Shown: in pieces, positions 28,979 through 37,702 of the stretch
Layout: each line of letters starts with the position of its first letter
How positions within the stretch are numbered: position 1 is the first letter of the stretch
Assembly: GCA_030536555.1 (NCBI GenBank)
Contig: JAUNPU010000002.1
Location: 124,001-188,000, forward strand
DNA from: Eubacteriales bacterium
GTDB lineage: Bacteria; Bacillota; Clostridia; Lachnospirales; Lachnospiraceae
Length of the DNA: 64,000 bases
Reading direction: 5' to 3'
The notes under the pieces: model-generated
Databases searched by the model: none
What the model saw: only the letters and a program-made list of their open reading frames with translations
Told to the model about the DNA's origin: nothing
Made by a program: the position numbers and the translations under genes

Positions 28979-30100
28979 ATGTCAGTAATGGGATTATCAT
29001 GGTTAAATAATGGTTTTATATGCAAAGAATTATATGCTCCATTTATCTTATCTAAAGATGCAGATTATATCAAAGACCTTAACAAAAGATTTTTATTATT
29101 ACAAAAACAAGCCGAAAAAGCTGGTGCGGATGATGAAAGCATAAAGATAATAAAAAAATATAAAAGAAAAATTATTGAATCTTTAAAATGTTACTATAGA
29201 GCAGATATCTCTAAAAGTAATACAATTATATACAATTTGGTAAAAGATATTGGTGAAAATCCATTTGCTGTGAATCAGCTTAATAAGAGTTATGCTTTTC
29301 ATGGTAATACGCATGGTGAATTACAATTTTTCAGATGCAGATTGGGAAATCCGTCAAAATCTTTTAAGGCTAAAGAGATGTTATTTATACCAGAAAAAAT
29401 GAGAACTAAATCAGGAAATTATCGGTTTAGTATACCTGGAAATCCATGTTTATACCTTGCAAATTCATCATATGGCTGTTGGATTGAAACCGGATTTCCA
29501 TCAGAGAGTGATTTTAACGTAGCACCAGTTATTCTTGATGGAACACAAAAAATATTTAATTTAGCGGTAACAACAAGAGATTTTACCAGATTAAATAATT
29601 TTGAATCAACCAGGGTTCACTGTTGGATAAAGTTACTTATGTTATCATTAGCAACTTCCTATAGAGTCACAGAGGAAGGTAGAACTTTTAAATCGGAATA
29701 TCTTATATCGCAATCTATTATGATGGCATGTAAAAAACTTAAATATGATGGAGTTGCTTATTACTCTAAACGTGTAGATGATGAATTGTTTGCACTGTGT
29801 GCTATCAATTTGGTTTTATTTGTAGATTATGATAGCGTAGATTCAGTTATAAAGCATATGAAAATGGATGATTCATTTAATTATATTCTATACAAACAAT
29901 TGGAGCATTCACTTAAATATAAAAGCTATGAAATGAGTTCTGTCTCTACAGGTTTAGTCACGAATATTGGTAATTACACAAGACAATATCCATACAGAGA
30001 AACAGAATTCTTTCATTTTGATCAATTTCTTTTTTACACTTGGAGAGACAAGATTAACGCTTCAGGAAAAGATAAAATGGGCTGGGGAGAGTTTGTTTAA
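28979..30100 (+). CDS. RES-domain protein (predicted NAD+-degrading toxin-like)
   Basis: RES domains in toxins such as those of RES-Xre systems degrade NAD+. The fold signature is visible from about residue 110: QFFRCR with the conserved Arg, then GNYRFSIPGNPCLYLANSSYGCWIE with the conserved Glu, then SEYLISQSI with the Ser, then KYDGVAYYSKR. About 100 residues of helical sequence precede it, reminiscent of the HEPN-type N-terminal region found in some RES proteins. The start is uncertain: ATG 28979 is 3 bp from AAAAGGAG, ATG 28988 is 12 bp away. No Xre-type antitoxin adjoins it; the neighbour is the HEPN/zinc-ribbon protein. Confidence 0.75.
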   Translation: MSVMGLSWLNNGFICKELYAPFILSKDADYIKDLNKRFLLLQKQAEKAGADDESIKIIKKYKRKIIESLKCYYRADISKSNTIIYNLVKDIGENPFAVNQLNKSYAFHGNTHGELQFFRCRLGNPSKSFKAKEMLFIPEKMRTKSGNYRFSIPGNPCLYLANSSYGCWIETGFPSESDFNVAPVILDGTQKIFNLAVTTRDFTRLNNFESTRVHCWIKLLMLSLATSYRVTEEGRTFKSEYLISQSIMMACKKLKYDGVAYYSKRVDDELFALCAINLVLFVDYDSVDSVIKHMKMDDSFNYILYKQLEHSLKYKSYEMSSVSTGLVTNIGNYTRQYPYRETEFFHFDQFLFYTWRDKINASGKDKMGWGEFV

Positions 30101-30279
30101 ATAAAAGAATCTTGTTGCCGGACGTTTTTATAATAGACAAGGAAGGCAATATATGTATATTCGGTACAGTGAACACAATATGAATTGGATCAAATAGTAT
30201 AAATCCTCCAGCGAAGGAATGAAGATGGCGAAATTCGAGATAAAAAGCATAGTGAAACAAGTATAAGGAAGCTGAATAA

Positions 30280-31779
30280 ATGATAGCGCTTATTTTACAT
30301 GACATCTACGATACATTTTCCTATCTGAAATATGGTCTGGCTGCTGCGCTTTGTGCTGCTCTGGCATTAACCATATGGAACCACCGCCGGTGTAGAGATG
30401 ATGGGAAACAGAAAGAGTTTATTTCTCTACTCTGTAAGAGCATGTTCCTGGCCTTTTACGGCACGGTCTTGCTCCAGGTCACACTGCTGTCGCGGGAGCC
30501 GGGAAGCAGGACGGCCACGGATCTGATTCCCTTCAGCACCTGGGGAACGACTGCGCAGAGCAGGGCCTATGAGATTGAGAATATGATTATGTTTTTGCCT
30601 GTAGGGGCGTTTCTGCCGTTGATGCATAGAAAGCTGCGCAGGTTGCACACAGTCACGTTGGTGCTGGCTGGACTCAGCATCGGCATTGAACTGATACAGT
30701 TTGTGACACAGCGTGGATATCTGCAGACGGATGATGTGATCATGAATGTACTGGGCGGTGTGGCAGGATATGGCTTTTGGCGATTGCTATTCGAAAGGGG
30801 AAAAAATAATATGAAAAACACAACATTACTGATTATGGCAGCCGGTATCGGTTCCCGCTTCGGCGGTGGAATCAAGCAGCTGGAGCCGGTGGGCTTACAT
30901 GATGAGATCATCATGGACTATTCCATCCATGATGCAATCGAAGCCGGTTTTAACAAGATTATTTTCATTATCCGGAAGGATATTGAGGCGGATTTTAAGG
31001 AGCGAATCGGAAATCGCGTGGAAGAGTTGTGTGAGAGACTTGGTGTGGAAGTCGCTTATACATTTCAGGATCTGCATAACGTTCCGGGAGAAGTGCCGGC
31101 AGACCGTACAAAGCCATGGGGAACCGGACAGGCTGTATTAGCGGCGAAAGCGCTCATCCATGAGCCGGTTGCTGTGATCAATGCGGATGATTACTATGGC
31201 AAGGAGGCATTCCGGAAACTTCATGACTGGCTTGTTCTGGATCATGAGGACACTGCTATTGCCATGGCAGGGTTTATCCTGAAGAATACCTTATCTGACA
31301 ATGGCGGTGTGACCAGAGGTGTGTGTAAGGTCGCAGAGGGACACACGCATATTTCTGACGTTATTGAGACCGGTAATATCGTAAAAACGGTGAGCGAAAC
31401 CGGAGAAATTGGTGCGGAAGTCCGCGAGAGTGATGGAGTGGATGGTGTTGTGTTGAATCCGGAAAGCTACGTTTCCATGAATTTCTGGGGCTTCCCGGCG
31501 TGCGAAGGCTGCGCTCCTGCTTATCTGACGGTTCTGGAGCAGGGATTTGTGGAATTCTTTGAAGATACGGTTCCATCCAATCCGCTGAAAGCGGAATACC
31601 TGCTGCCGGTTCATATCGGTGGGTTATTGAGGGAAGGGAAGTGTACGGTGAAGGCACTGGAGACGAGAGATTCCTGGTTTGGAGTTACCTATAAGGAAGA
31701 CAAGGCGGCAGTGGTGGAGAGCTTCAAGAAGTTGATTGCGGATGGCGTGTATGCGGAGGAGCTGTATTCGGATTTGTGA
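30280..31779 (+). CDS. VanZ-like domain fused in frame to a sugar nucleotidyltransferase
   Basis: The first ~175 residues are a VanZ-like membrane domain: several hydrophobic helices, LIPFSTW, NMIMFLPVGAFLP and TDDVIMNVLGG. The rest, from an internal ATG at 30811 (codon 178), is a complete soluble nucleotidyltransferase opening with LLIMAAGIGSRFGGGIKQLEP, with INADDYYG for the metal site. The second part has its own possible ribosome site (AAAGGGG at 30796-30800). The junction is a run of six A; one more A would end the first frame with TAA and separate the genes. So this is a true fusion, a frameshift-linked pair, or an assembly error. Each half is recognised securely. Confidence 0.8.
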   Translation: MIALILHDIYDTFSYLKYGLAAALCAALALTIWNHRRCRDDGKQKEFISLLCKSMFLAFYGTVLLQVTLLSREPGSRTATDLIPFSTWGTTAQSRAYEIENMIMFLPVGAFLPLMHRKLRRLHTVTLVLAGLSIGIELIQFVTQRGYLQTDDVIMNVLGGVAGYGFWRLLFERGKNNMKNTTLLIMAAGIGSRFGGGIKQLEPVGLHDEIIMDYSIHDAIEAGFNKIIFIIRKDIEADFKERIGNRVEELCERLGVEVAYTFQDLHNVPGEVPADRTKPWGTGQAVLAAKALIHEPVAVINADDYYGKEAFRKLHDWLVLDHEDTAIAMAGFILKNTLSDNGGVTRGVCKVAEGHTHISDVIETGNIVKTVSETGEIGAEVRESDGVDGVVLNPESYVSMNFWGFPACEGCAPAYLTVLEQGFVEFFEDTVPSNPLKAEYLLPVHIGGLLREGKCTVKALETRDSWFGVTYKEDKAAVVESFKKLIADGVYAEELYSDL

Positions 31780-31801
31780 TTCTATGGCTAAAAAATAGTC
31801 T

Positions 31802-31830
31802 TTGCATTTTTCATTCATACCTGTTATAAT
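31802..31830 (+). promoter_or_regulatory. Promoter of the Rpn-family nuclease gene
   Basis: TTGCAT at 31802-31807 and TATAAT at 31825-31830 are 17 bp apart. The gene starts about 105 bp further on. Confidence 0.6.
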
Positions 31831-31934
31831 GATGCTATATCAAAGGGAAATTCATCCCGTGTATCTAAGAATCTTTGCATATTCTGCAAATTTTCAGACA
31901 TGTAGCATCATCAGACAGGTATGGAGGACAATCT

Positions 31935-32882
31935 ATGACAAAAGAAAGTGTACAGACAATTTCAGGCAGCAAGGTGACTGTGGTGGAGGCGGGCAATCCC
32001 AACCGGGAAGTGAAGTCGAGTGCATTTACATCCTATTATGGGGTACCGGAGAATGCAGCAGATCTGTATCAGGCGCTGGCTCACGCTTCGGATGTAGACC
32101 CGCAGAGTATTAAGTATGAGACTTTGCAGGGCGTGCTGTATCTGGCAAGGAAAAATGACCTGGCTTTTACCGGAGACAGGAAGGTTTTGGTTGTGGGAGA
32201 ACATCAGTCCACAGTCAATGAGAATATGCCGCTCAGAAGTGTCATTTATTATGGCAGGACGATGGAGAAGCTGATTGAGCCGCGGGCAATCTATAAGAGC
32301 AGGCGAATCCTGATTCCGACACCGGAATTCTATATGTTTTACAATGGCAAAGAACCGCGGCCGACAGAATGGACCATGAATTTATCGGATGCATATCTTG
32401 TAAAGACAGATGAGCCTATGTTAAAATTAGGTGTGAAGGTAATCAATATCAATCCATCGGCGCACCATCCGATTCTGGAAGAGTGCCAGACGCTGTATGA
32501 GTATTCCTGCTTTATGCAGGAGATTCGTGACCGCACAGATGCAGGACTTAGCCTGGACGAAGCTATTCAGGAAGCGATGGAGGTTTGTGTGAAGCGCGGC
32601 ATCATGGTGGAGTTTATCAGAGAGCATGGGACGGAGGTCAGGAATATGCTGTATACACAATTCAATCTGGAAGATGCGAAGGAAGTATGGGAAGAAGAGG
32701 CTATGGAACGCGGGAGAACGCAGGGTTTGGAGCAAGGTTTAAAGCAGGGCAAATGGATTACACTTGTTAAAAATATTGATGAGTTTCGAAAGAATATGAA
32801 TTTAAGTTTGGAAGAGGTCTGCAAGGGGGCAGATGTGACGGTTGAAGAGTATAATCAGGCGAAGAAGCTGATTAATCGATAG
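31935..32882 (+). CDS. Rpn-family recombination-promoting nuclease/putative transposase
   Basis: A PD-(D/E)XK nuclease-fold family often annotated as Rpn or transposase_31-like, common in several copies in gut Firmicutes genomes. The ATG at 31935 with GGAGG 7 bp upstream gives 315 residues. VLVVGEHQSTVNENMPLR and YGRTMEKLIEPR are the family's core motifs, with an E-x-Q catalytic pair in EHQS. The C-terminal end has a glutamine-rich helical tail (EQGLKQGKW). It is a mobile-type single gene and marks the island as accessory. Confidence 0.8.
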   Translation: MTKESVQTISGSKVTVVEAGNPNREVKSSAFTSYYGVPENAADLYQALAHASDVDPQSIKYETLQGVLYLARKNDLAFTGDRKVLVVGEHQSTVNENMPLRSVIYYGRTMEKLIEPRAIYKSRRILIPTPEFYMFYNGKEPRPTEWTMNLSDAYLVKTDEPMLKLGVKVININPSAHHPILEECQTLYEYSCFMQEIRDRTDAGLSLDEAIQEAMEVCVKRGIMVEFIREHGTEVRNMLYTQFNLEDAKEVWEEEAMERGRTQGLEQGLKQGKWITLVKNIDEFRKNMNLSLEEVCKGADVTVEEYNQAKKLINR

Positions 32883-33129
32883 AAAGAAGGAGTACACGCA
32901 TTTGGACTGGAACGATATCTGAGGCTGCAAAGGGGCTGGAAGGACTGGAAAGCCTGGAAGAGCCGCTAGTATCCAGACTGCCGATTTCTGAAATTTGTTT
33001 TCTATTGTGAAAGATGTTTTGAGTATCATAAAAAGAACGGTTGATGAACATATTGACTTGCAATGATATTCACGATATCATATATACGCATAGAGAAGCG
33101 TATTGATTTGTAGTGAGGAGGTATCTACA

Positions 33130-33480
33130 ATGAAAACTTTGTCTTTAACTGTATTGGCAGATACAATCAAAAGTCAACGTACTAAGAAAAACATTACTCA
33201 GGAGCAGCTTTGTGAGCAAACTGGAATTAACCGTAATATGATTGGCAGAATAGAACGCATGGATTATATTCCAACTATTCCGCAGTTGGAAAAATTAGCT
33301 GAGGCACTTTCTTTCGATATGGAAAAGGTATTTGTGGATGAAAACAAGCCAACAGTCTTTACTGCATTCAGAGGTTCGCATATGACGGATGAAGAGCGAG
33401 CTGGTGTCGAGCACTTGATGGATATGATGCTTGCAGCAAAACAGCAGATTATGCTGAGAAAGGCTTTGCACCATGAATAA
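33130..33480 (+). CDS. Xre-type HTH transcriptional regulator
   Basis: A small DNA-binding protein (116 residues). The ATG at 33130 has GAGGAGGT 7-8 bp upstream and is preferred to the upstream frame start. The HTH lies at about residues 10-60: LADTIKSQRTKKNITQEQL, then GINRNMIGRIER and IPTIPQLEKLAEAL. The C-terminal part is helical and non-specific. It overlaps the next gene (ImmA/IrrE peptidase) by 8 bp, the classic regulator-antirepressor peptidase arrangement in which the peptidase cleaves the repressor. Confidence 0.88.
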   Translation: MKTLSLTVLADTIKSQRTKKNITQEQLCEQTGINRNMIGRIERMDYIPTIPQLEKLAEALSFDMEKVFVDENKPTVFTAFRGSHMTDEERAGVEHLMDMMLAAKQQIMLRKALHHE

Positions 33481-34369
33481 TGAAATTGTATTATCTGAAA
33501 AACAAATTGATGAAGTAAAACAGCTGGCAGATGAAACAAGAAAACTATTTGGTGTTTATGGTGATGTGCCAATAGCGAATGATATTTTTATGTTGCTTGA
33601 AAAGAAAGAAATTGTTCTTTGTCAATATCCGTTTCACACAGAAAAGGAATCTCACTTAGATGCAAACATTACATGGTTTGAGACAGATTATGGTCCGATA
33701 ACTTTTATAGGTTTAAATACATCACTCTATTTTGACGAGCAGATTTTTGCTCTGGCACATGAATTGTACCATTATATTACCAAGTCAGGAAAGGCTTATA
33801 CTAATCTTGATGAAGAAGATAAGGTAACGGAAAAAAAAGCTGATCGCTTTGCAGCAGAACTATTGCTTTCAAGAGAAGCACTACATTCAAGAGTTATTTC
33901 CCAATTTCGCGCATCAAATCTTGATGATGTATCTGAGTTAAGATTGCTTCGCTTTGTGGCTCGTCTGCAAAATGAATGGTGGCTTCCATACCATTCTCTT
34001 GTACTTCGATTATATGAAGAAGGCTATATCAAACAGAATATGTTTGATAATTTGTTTGCAATAGATGACCGGAATTCAGAGAGCCGGTATAGTAAAATAT
34101 TTGCAAGTGTAGCTCCAGACTGTTATAAGATTCTGAATGAAAAGACAGAAAGAACGGGTATTTCCAATCAAGTGCTGGAAGAATTTATCCAAAACTATGA
34201 GGATGGGAATATGACAGATGATGAGTTCGTTGAACTGTTGTCTATGTTCGGAAAATCACCTATGGATTTAGGTTTTGACTTATATGTTGATAATGATGAC
34301 ATGATTCTTAATTCCACCAGATCGTGGCAAAATGGGTTCCAAGCCCATACCTTTTCAGAAGTACAGTGA
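33473..34369 (+). CDS. ImmA/IrrE-family metallopeptidase
   Basis: Zinc peptidase that typically cleaves its neighbouring Xre repressor. The HExxH site HELYH is at residues 96-100, and EKKADRFAAELLL follows with the third ligand glutamate. The domain is about 230 residues, with a C-terminal extension of unassigned role. Total length is 298. It overlaps the Xre gene by 8 bp and the next gene by 38 bp, so all three are likely translated together. Confidence 0.88.
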   Translation: MNNEIVLSEKQIDEVKQLADETRKLFGVYGDVPIANDIFMLLEKKEIVLCQYPFHTEKESHLDANITWFETDYGPITFIGLNTSLYFDEQIFALAHELYHYITKSGKAYTNLDEEDKVTEKKADRFAAELLLSREALHSRVISQFRASNLDDVSELRLLRFVARLQNEWWLPYHSLVLRLYEEGYIKQNMFDNLFAIDDRNSESRYSKIFASVAPDCYKILNEKTERTGISNQVLEEFIQNYEDGNMTDDEFVELLSMFGKSPMDLGFDLYVDNDDMILNSTRSWQNGFQAHTFSEVQ

Positions 34370-34910
34370 AATTTGGCTTGATCCTGTTTTTGATGCTTTT
34401 CCTAACCTGGCGGTACATGAATCTGTTTACGATGAATTAGTTGAAGCAAGAGTAAAATCTTACGCTGATACAAAATCTTTAGAATCACCAACAAAGCTGC
34501 GGGTATATATGGATGCTGAACTATCTGAAACGGAAAAACTTTTAATGCAAACTTACATACGCAAGATAGCTGAATATTCAAAATATGTTCCGGAACGTGA
34601 CAATTCTAAAGATAGAGGAGAAGTGAGATCACTGTCGTACATGGCTGTGAAAGGCTTCTTATATTTTGCGGCAAATGATAATCTTCCGATGTTGTTGATT
34701 CGCGAGGCAGAGGAATTGAGTACCGGATTAGATGATATGGGGCTGCTTGAAATGTATGATGTTATCTATTATTTGTATCAAACAGGAAAGTATGATAATA
34801 AAGGGCTTAGGATGTTATACAAGTATCAGTATCATCTGACAATACAAGAAAAAAATCAGAATCCAGAATGGGGAGAGTTTATTGAGAAAATGAATCTTCT
34901 CTACCAATAA
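34332..34910 (+). CDS. PIN-like protein paired with Xre-ImmA
   Basis: 192 residues, not firmly recognised. The N-terminal segment WLDPVFDAFPNLAVHESVYDELV resembles the acidic start of a PIN-fold RNase, and the C-terminal DMGLLEMYDVIYYLYQTGKY resembles the end of one. Cytoplasmic, no membrane segment. It overlaps the peptidase gene by 38 bp in another frame and has no clear ribosome site. A terminator follows. If it is a toxin, the Xre/ImmA pair would be its control. Confidence 0.5.
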   Translation: MGSKPIPFQKYSEIWLDPVFDAFPNLAVHESVYDELVEARVKSYADTKSLESPTKLRVYMDAELSETEKLLMQTYIRKIAEYSKYVPERDNSKDRGEVRSLSYMAVKGFLYFAANDNLPMLLIREAEELSTGLDDMGLLEMYDVIYYLYQTGKYDNKGLRMLYKYQYHLTIQEKNQNPEWGEFIEKMNLLYQ

Positions 34911-34921
34911 AGTTCCAGAAA

Positions 34922-34962
34922 GAATTCCTATTAGGTGTGCGATGAGCCTAATAGGGATTCTT
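34922..34962 (+). terminator. Terminator after the Xre-ImmA-PIN-like triad
   Basis: Arms GAATTCCTATTAGG (34922-34935) and CCTAATAGGGATTC (34947-34960) pair with one wobble, loop of 11 nt, followed by TT only. Weak T run, but the stem is long. Confidence 0.6.
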
Positions 34963-35308
34963 ACATTATGAAATATCCTGCGATTTCTGCTTGTTCCTCG
35001 TAAGTGCCAAGTATTGGAGTATTGTCTTTACCGGAACGGCGGTATCCATTCACCGGAATAGCGGTTCAAAAAGTTCCGGAATACTCACAGTAAGCTAATA
35101 GTTACTATAAGTGCCTGTCGATAAAGTGATTTGTTGTGCGGCGAATTGAGGAAGACGCAAAGTATTGAAAATCAGAGCAAAATACTCGAAACTGGACAAA
35201 ATGTACGGATTGATATATAATTGGACTGTAAATAATATAAAATACATTTTGAAAATATATAAATAATAGGAATGAATGTATATATTGTCATAAAGGGAGG
35301 AAGACTCT
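34963..35308 (+). other. Gene-free stretch with repeated CCGGAA elements
   Basis: About 345 bp without a gene. Near 35031-35085 the words CCGGAACGGCGGT, CCGGAATAGCGGT and CCGGAATACTC occur three times at 20-30 bp spacing. Clustered short repeats of this sort can be transposase-binding sites at an insertion-sequence end, but no transposase gene is present, so this may be a remnant. Confidence 0.45.
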
Positions 35309-36772
35309 ATGAGAGAAAAGACAATAGTACGTATCGTACAGAATGAGCTGGTTAATTTTAAAAATGTAGAGTACGGACAAATTAAGTATATGAACTACAG
35401 TAGTGTTCAGAACAATGCTTGTATTACAGAAAAGGACATTGTTGGAATATATGGACAAAATGGTTCAGGTAAAACCGCATTGGTTGAGGCTCTTGATATT
35501 TTAAAATATATACTTAGCGGGATGGAAATTCCTTTCGAGAGTTACGAAGGTCTGCTTAGTGATCAGAATGATACGGTGATTAAGACGATTTTTTTTGTTG
35601 AGAACGGTATCGCAAAATATAGAGTTGTATATGATGTGACATTATCTGTTGATAAAACAGAAAAAAAGATTTTATTGAAAACGGAAATGCTTTCTTTTGA
35701 AGAAAGAGGAGCTGGATGGAAGACAGAAAGAAAAGTGGAATTTTCAAATCCGTACTATGACAGCGATGCGATTATTAATAATATAGAGCCGAAGATGGAG
35801 TCTAAAAGAATTTGTTTCTTTGAAAAAACGGGAATTCTTAAAAATCTTGCCGTTTATTGTGCTCAAAAAAACATATCAGTATTTTTTAATGATTTAATAT
35901 CAAAGACTATATCAGGGGTGGCTGTTGAAGAAACCGAGGAAGAAGATTTTAGAAATGTTGTCCAAAGTCTGATTCACTTTGGACGAGCATGTTTTCAAGT
36001 AGTGAAGGTAAACCAATTAGGAGCTATTAATAGTAATATTATTCCACTGAATGTGCATTGTGAAACGGGAACTATGATTACGCAGGGATGCCTCCCGCTT
36101 GTAATGATGGGAAGGGGGGAAGTACCAGAAGAACTTTATGAACAGCTCAAACTAGTTATTGATTCCATTAATATTGCATTAAAATCCATCATTCCGAAGT
36201 TGTCTATAGAATTGGTGGTATGTAATGAAGAATCGAAATCTGATGGAAATAAATACATGCAAGTAGAAGTCTATTCAAACCGTGATGGCAAAAGATTTCT
36301 GACAAAGTATGAGTCAGAGGGAATCAAACGGATCATTTCCTTATTGCAATATTTGATAGCATTATATAATTCACCGGAAGTATGTTTGGTGGTAGATGAA
36401 CTCGATTCAGGGATTTTTGAGTATTTACTGGGAGAAATGCTGGGAATGTTAAATGAGGAAGCAAAAGGACAATTAATTTTTACGTCTCATAATCTTCGCA
36501 TTTTAGAGAAATTACCTAATAAAAATATTGTGTGCTCGACTATTAATCCTCAAAACAGATATATTCGTCTTGTAGGAGTGGAAAAGAATCATAATAGGAG
36601 AGATTTTTATATTAGAACAATTACACTTGGAGGACAGAAAGAAGAATTGTACGATGAGACAGAACTTCAAGGTATGGGATATGCTTTCCGTCGTGCCGGG
36701 CAGGGCGAATCACATGTTGAAATAGAAATGTCAGATGCCTTCAGAAAACTTCTGCAGGAGGCAAAGCTTTAG
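35309..36772 (+). CDS. AAA/ABC-type ATPase (ATPase half of a two-gene defence-like module)
   Basis: 487 residues. Walker A is GQNGSGKT at residues 49-56; a long insert follows. The C-terminal lobe has ESEGIKRIISLLQYL, then Walker B (CLVVDELDSG) and a switch histidine in TSHNLRIL. This is the fold of OLD/AAA_15/AAA_21 ATPases seen in Gabija, PARIS and Rlo-type systems. The gene has its own AGGGAGGA ribosome site. The downstream gene carries a TOPRIM-like site, so ATPase and nuclease are separate chains as in PARIS (AriA and AriB). Assignment to a known system cannot be made from sequence alone. Confidence 0.75.
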   Translation: MREKTIVRIVQNELVNFKNVEYGQIKYMNYSSVQNNACITEKDIVGIYGQNGSGKTALVEALDILKYILSGMEIPFESYEGLLSDQNDTVIKTIFFVENGIAKYRVVYDVTLSVDKTEKKILLKTEMLSFEERGAGWKTERKVEFSNPYYDSDAIINNIEPKMESKRICFFEKTGILKNLAVYCAQKNISVFFNDLISKTISGVAVEETEEEDFRNVVQSLIHFGRACFQVVKVNQLGAINSNIIPLNVHCETGTMITQGCLPLVMMGRGEVPEELYEQLKLVIDSINIALKSIIPKLSIELVVCNEESKSDGNKYMQVEVYSNRDGKRFLTKYESEGIKRIISLLQYLIALYNSPEVCLVVDELDSGIFEYLLGEMLGMLNEEAKGQLIFTSHNLRILEKLPNKNIVCSTINPQNRYIRLVGVEKNHNRRDFYIRTITLGGQKEELYDETELQGMGYAFRRAGQGESHVEIEMSDAFRKLLQEAKL

Positions 36773-36802
36773 AAAAATCGCAGAAGGGAGGATGAGATTT
36801 CT

Positions 36803-37507
36803 ATGGCAAGAAAAACAGAGATGAAAAAAGCAGTGATATTTATTGTTGAAGGTAAATCAGATAAAACTGCATTGGAACATATTTTTAAAGTGATATATAA
36901 ACATAAAAATGTCACTTTTGAATTTACAAAAGGAGACGTGACAAGTGACGAGACTCTGACCCTGGACGAAATAAAGTCTATTATTTACGAAAAAGTAGAA
37001 GCGTATATGAAAGAAAACAAATTGAATAAAAATCATATATGGCAAATCATTCAAATTTTTGATACAGATGGAACTTATATTCCTGAAAATGCAATTATTA
37101 TGGGAGAGACTGGCAAGCTTTATTATTCCACTAAAGTAATATCTTGCAATGATAGAGAAAAAGTAATTCGAAGAAACAAATGGAAGAGCAAGACAATGGA
37201 TGAACTGCTTAATCTATCTGAGATTAAGGGGATTCCATATCGGTGTTATTTTATGTCCTCCAATTTGGATCATGCACTTTATAATAAAATGAATCTGTCG
37301 GATGAGGAGAAAGAATTATACTCAAATAAATTCTATGAGATGTTCGACGGTCATGAAAAGCTATTCATAAACTTTTTGGAAAGTGATGCAGTAAACGGAT
37401 GTCCTGATAGTTTCCCTGCCTCATGGAAGTATATAAGAGAAGAACTTCATTCGTTAGAACGCCATACGAATTTACATATTTATTTCAAGGAAAATCCTTA
37501 TTTATAA
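36803..37507 (+). CDS. TOPRIM-like nuclease candidate, partner of the ATPase
   Basis: 234 residues. IFIVEGKSDK with E16, and FDTDGTYIP with D87 and D89, form the E...DxD acidic triad expected of a TOPRIM domain. The middle is basic and helical. It is separated from the ATPase by 30 bp with its own GGGAGG site. OLD-type nucleases and the AriB (DUF4435) family share this pattern. Functional assignment is inference. Confidence 0.65.
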   Translation: MARKTEMKKAVIFIVEGKSDKTALEHIFKVIYKHKNVTFEFTKGDVTSDETLTLDEIKSIIYEKVEAYMKENKLNKNHIWQIIQIFDTDGTYIPENAIIMGETGKLYYSTKVISCNDREKVIRRNKWKSKTMDELLNLSEIKGIPYRCYFMSSNLDHALYNKMNLSDEEKELYSNKFYEMFDGHEKLFINFLESDAVNGCPDSFPASWKYIREELHSLERHTNLHIYFKENPYL

Positions 37508-37702
37508 GACACTGGACACATGAAAGCAGAATAAAAATATTACGTTGATGACATTTGGTTATCAGAAAAGAGTATCTGGAACAGCTGATTATCCCGTTGA
37601 GCGATTTGATGTGGTTGAAAAACAGCTGCTGTAATCAAATTATGAAGGCATTAAAGTAGTCAGTGTACTGGACTGGCTGTTGGCAGAAGGAGAGGCAGAC
37701 AT

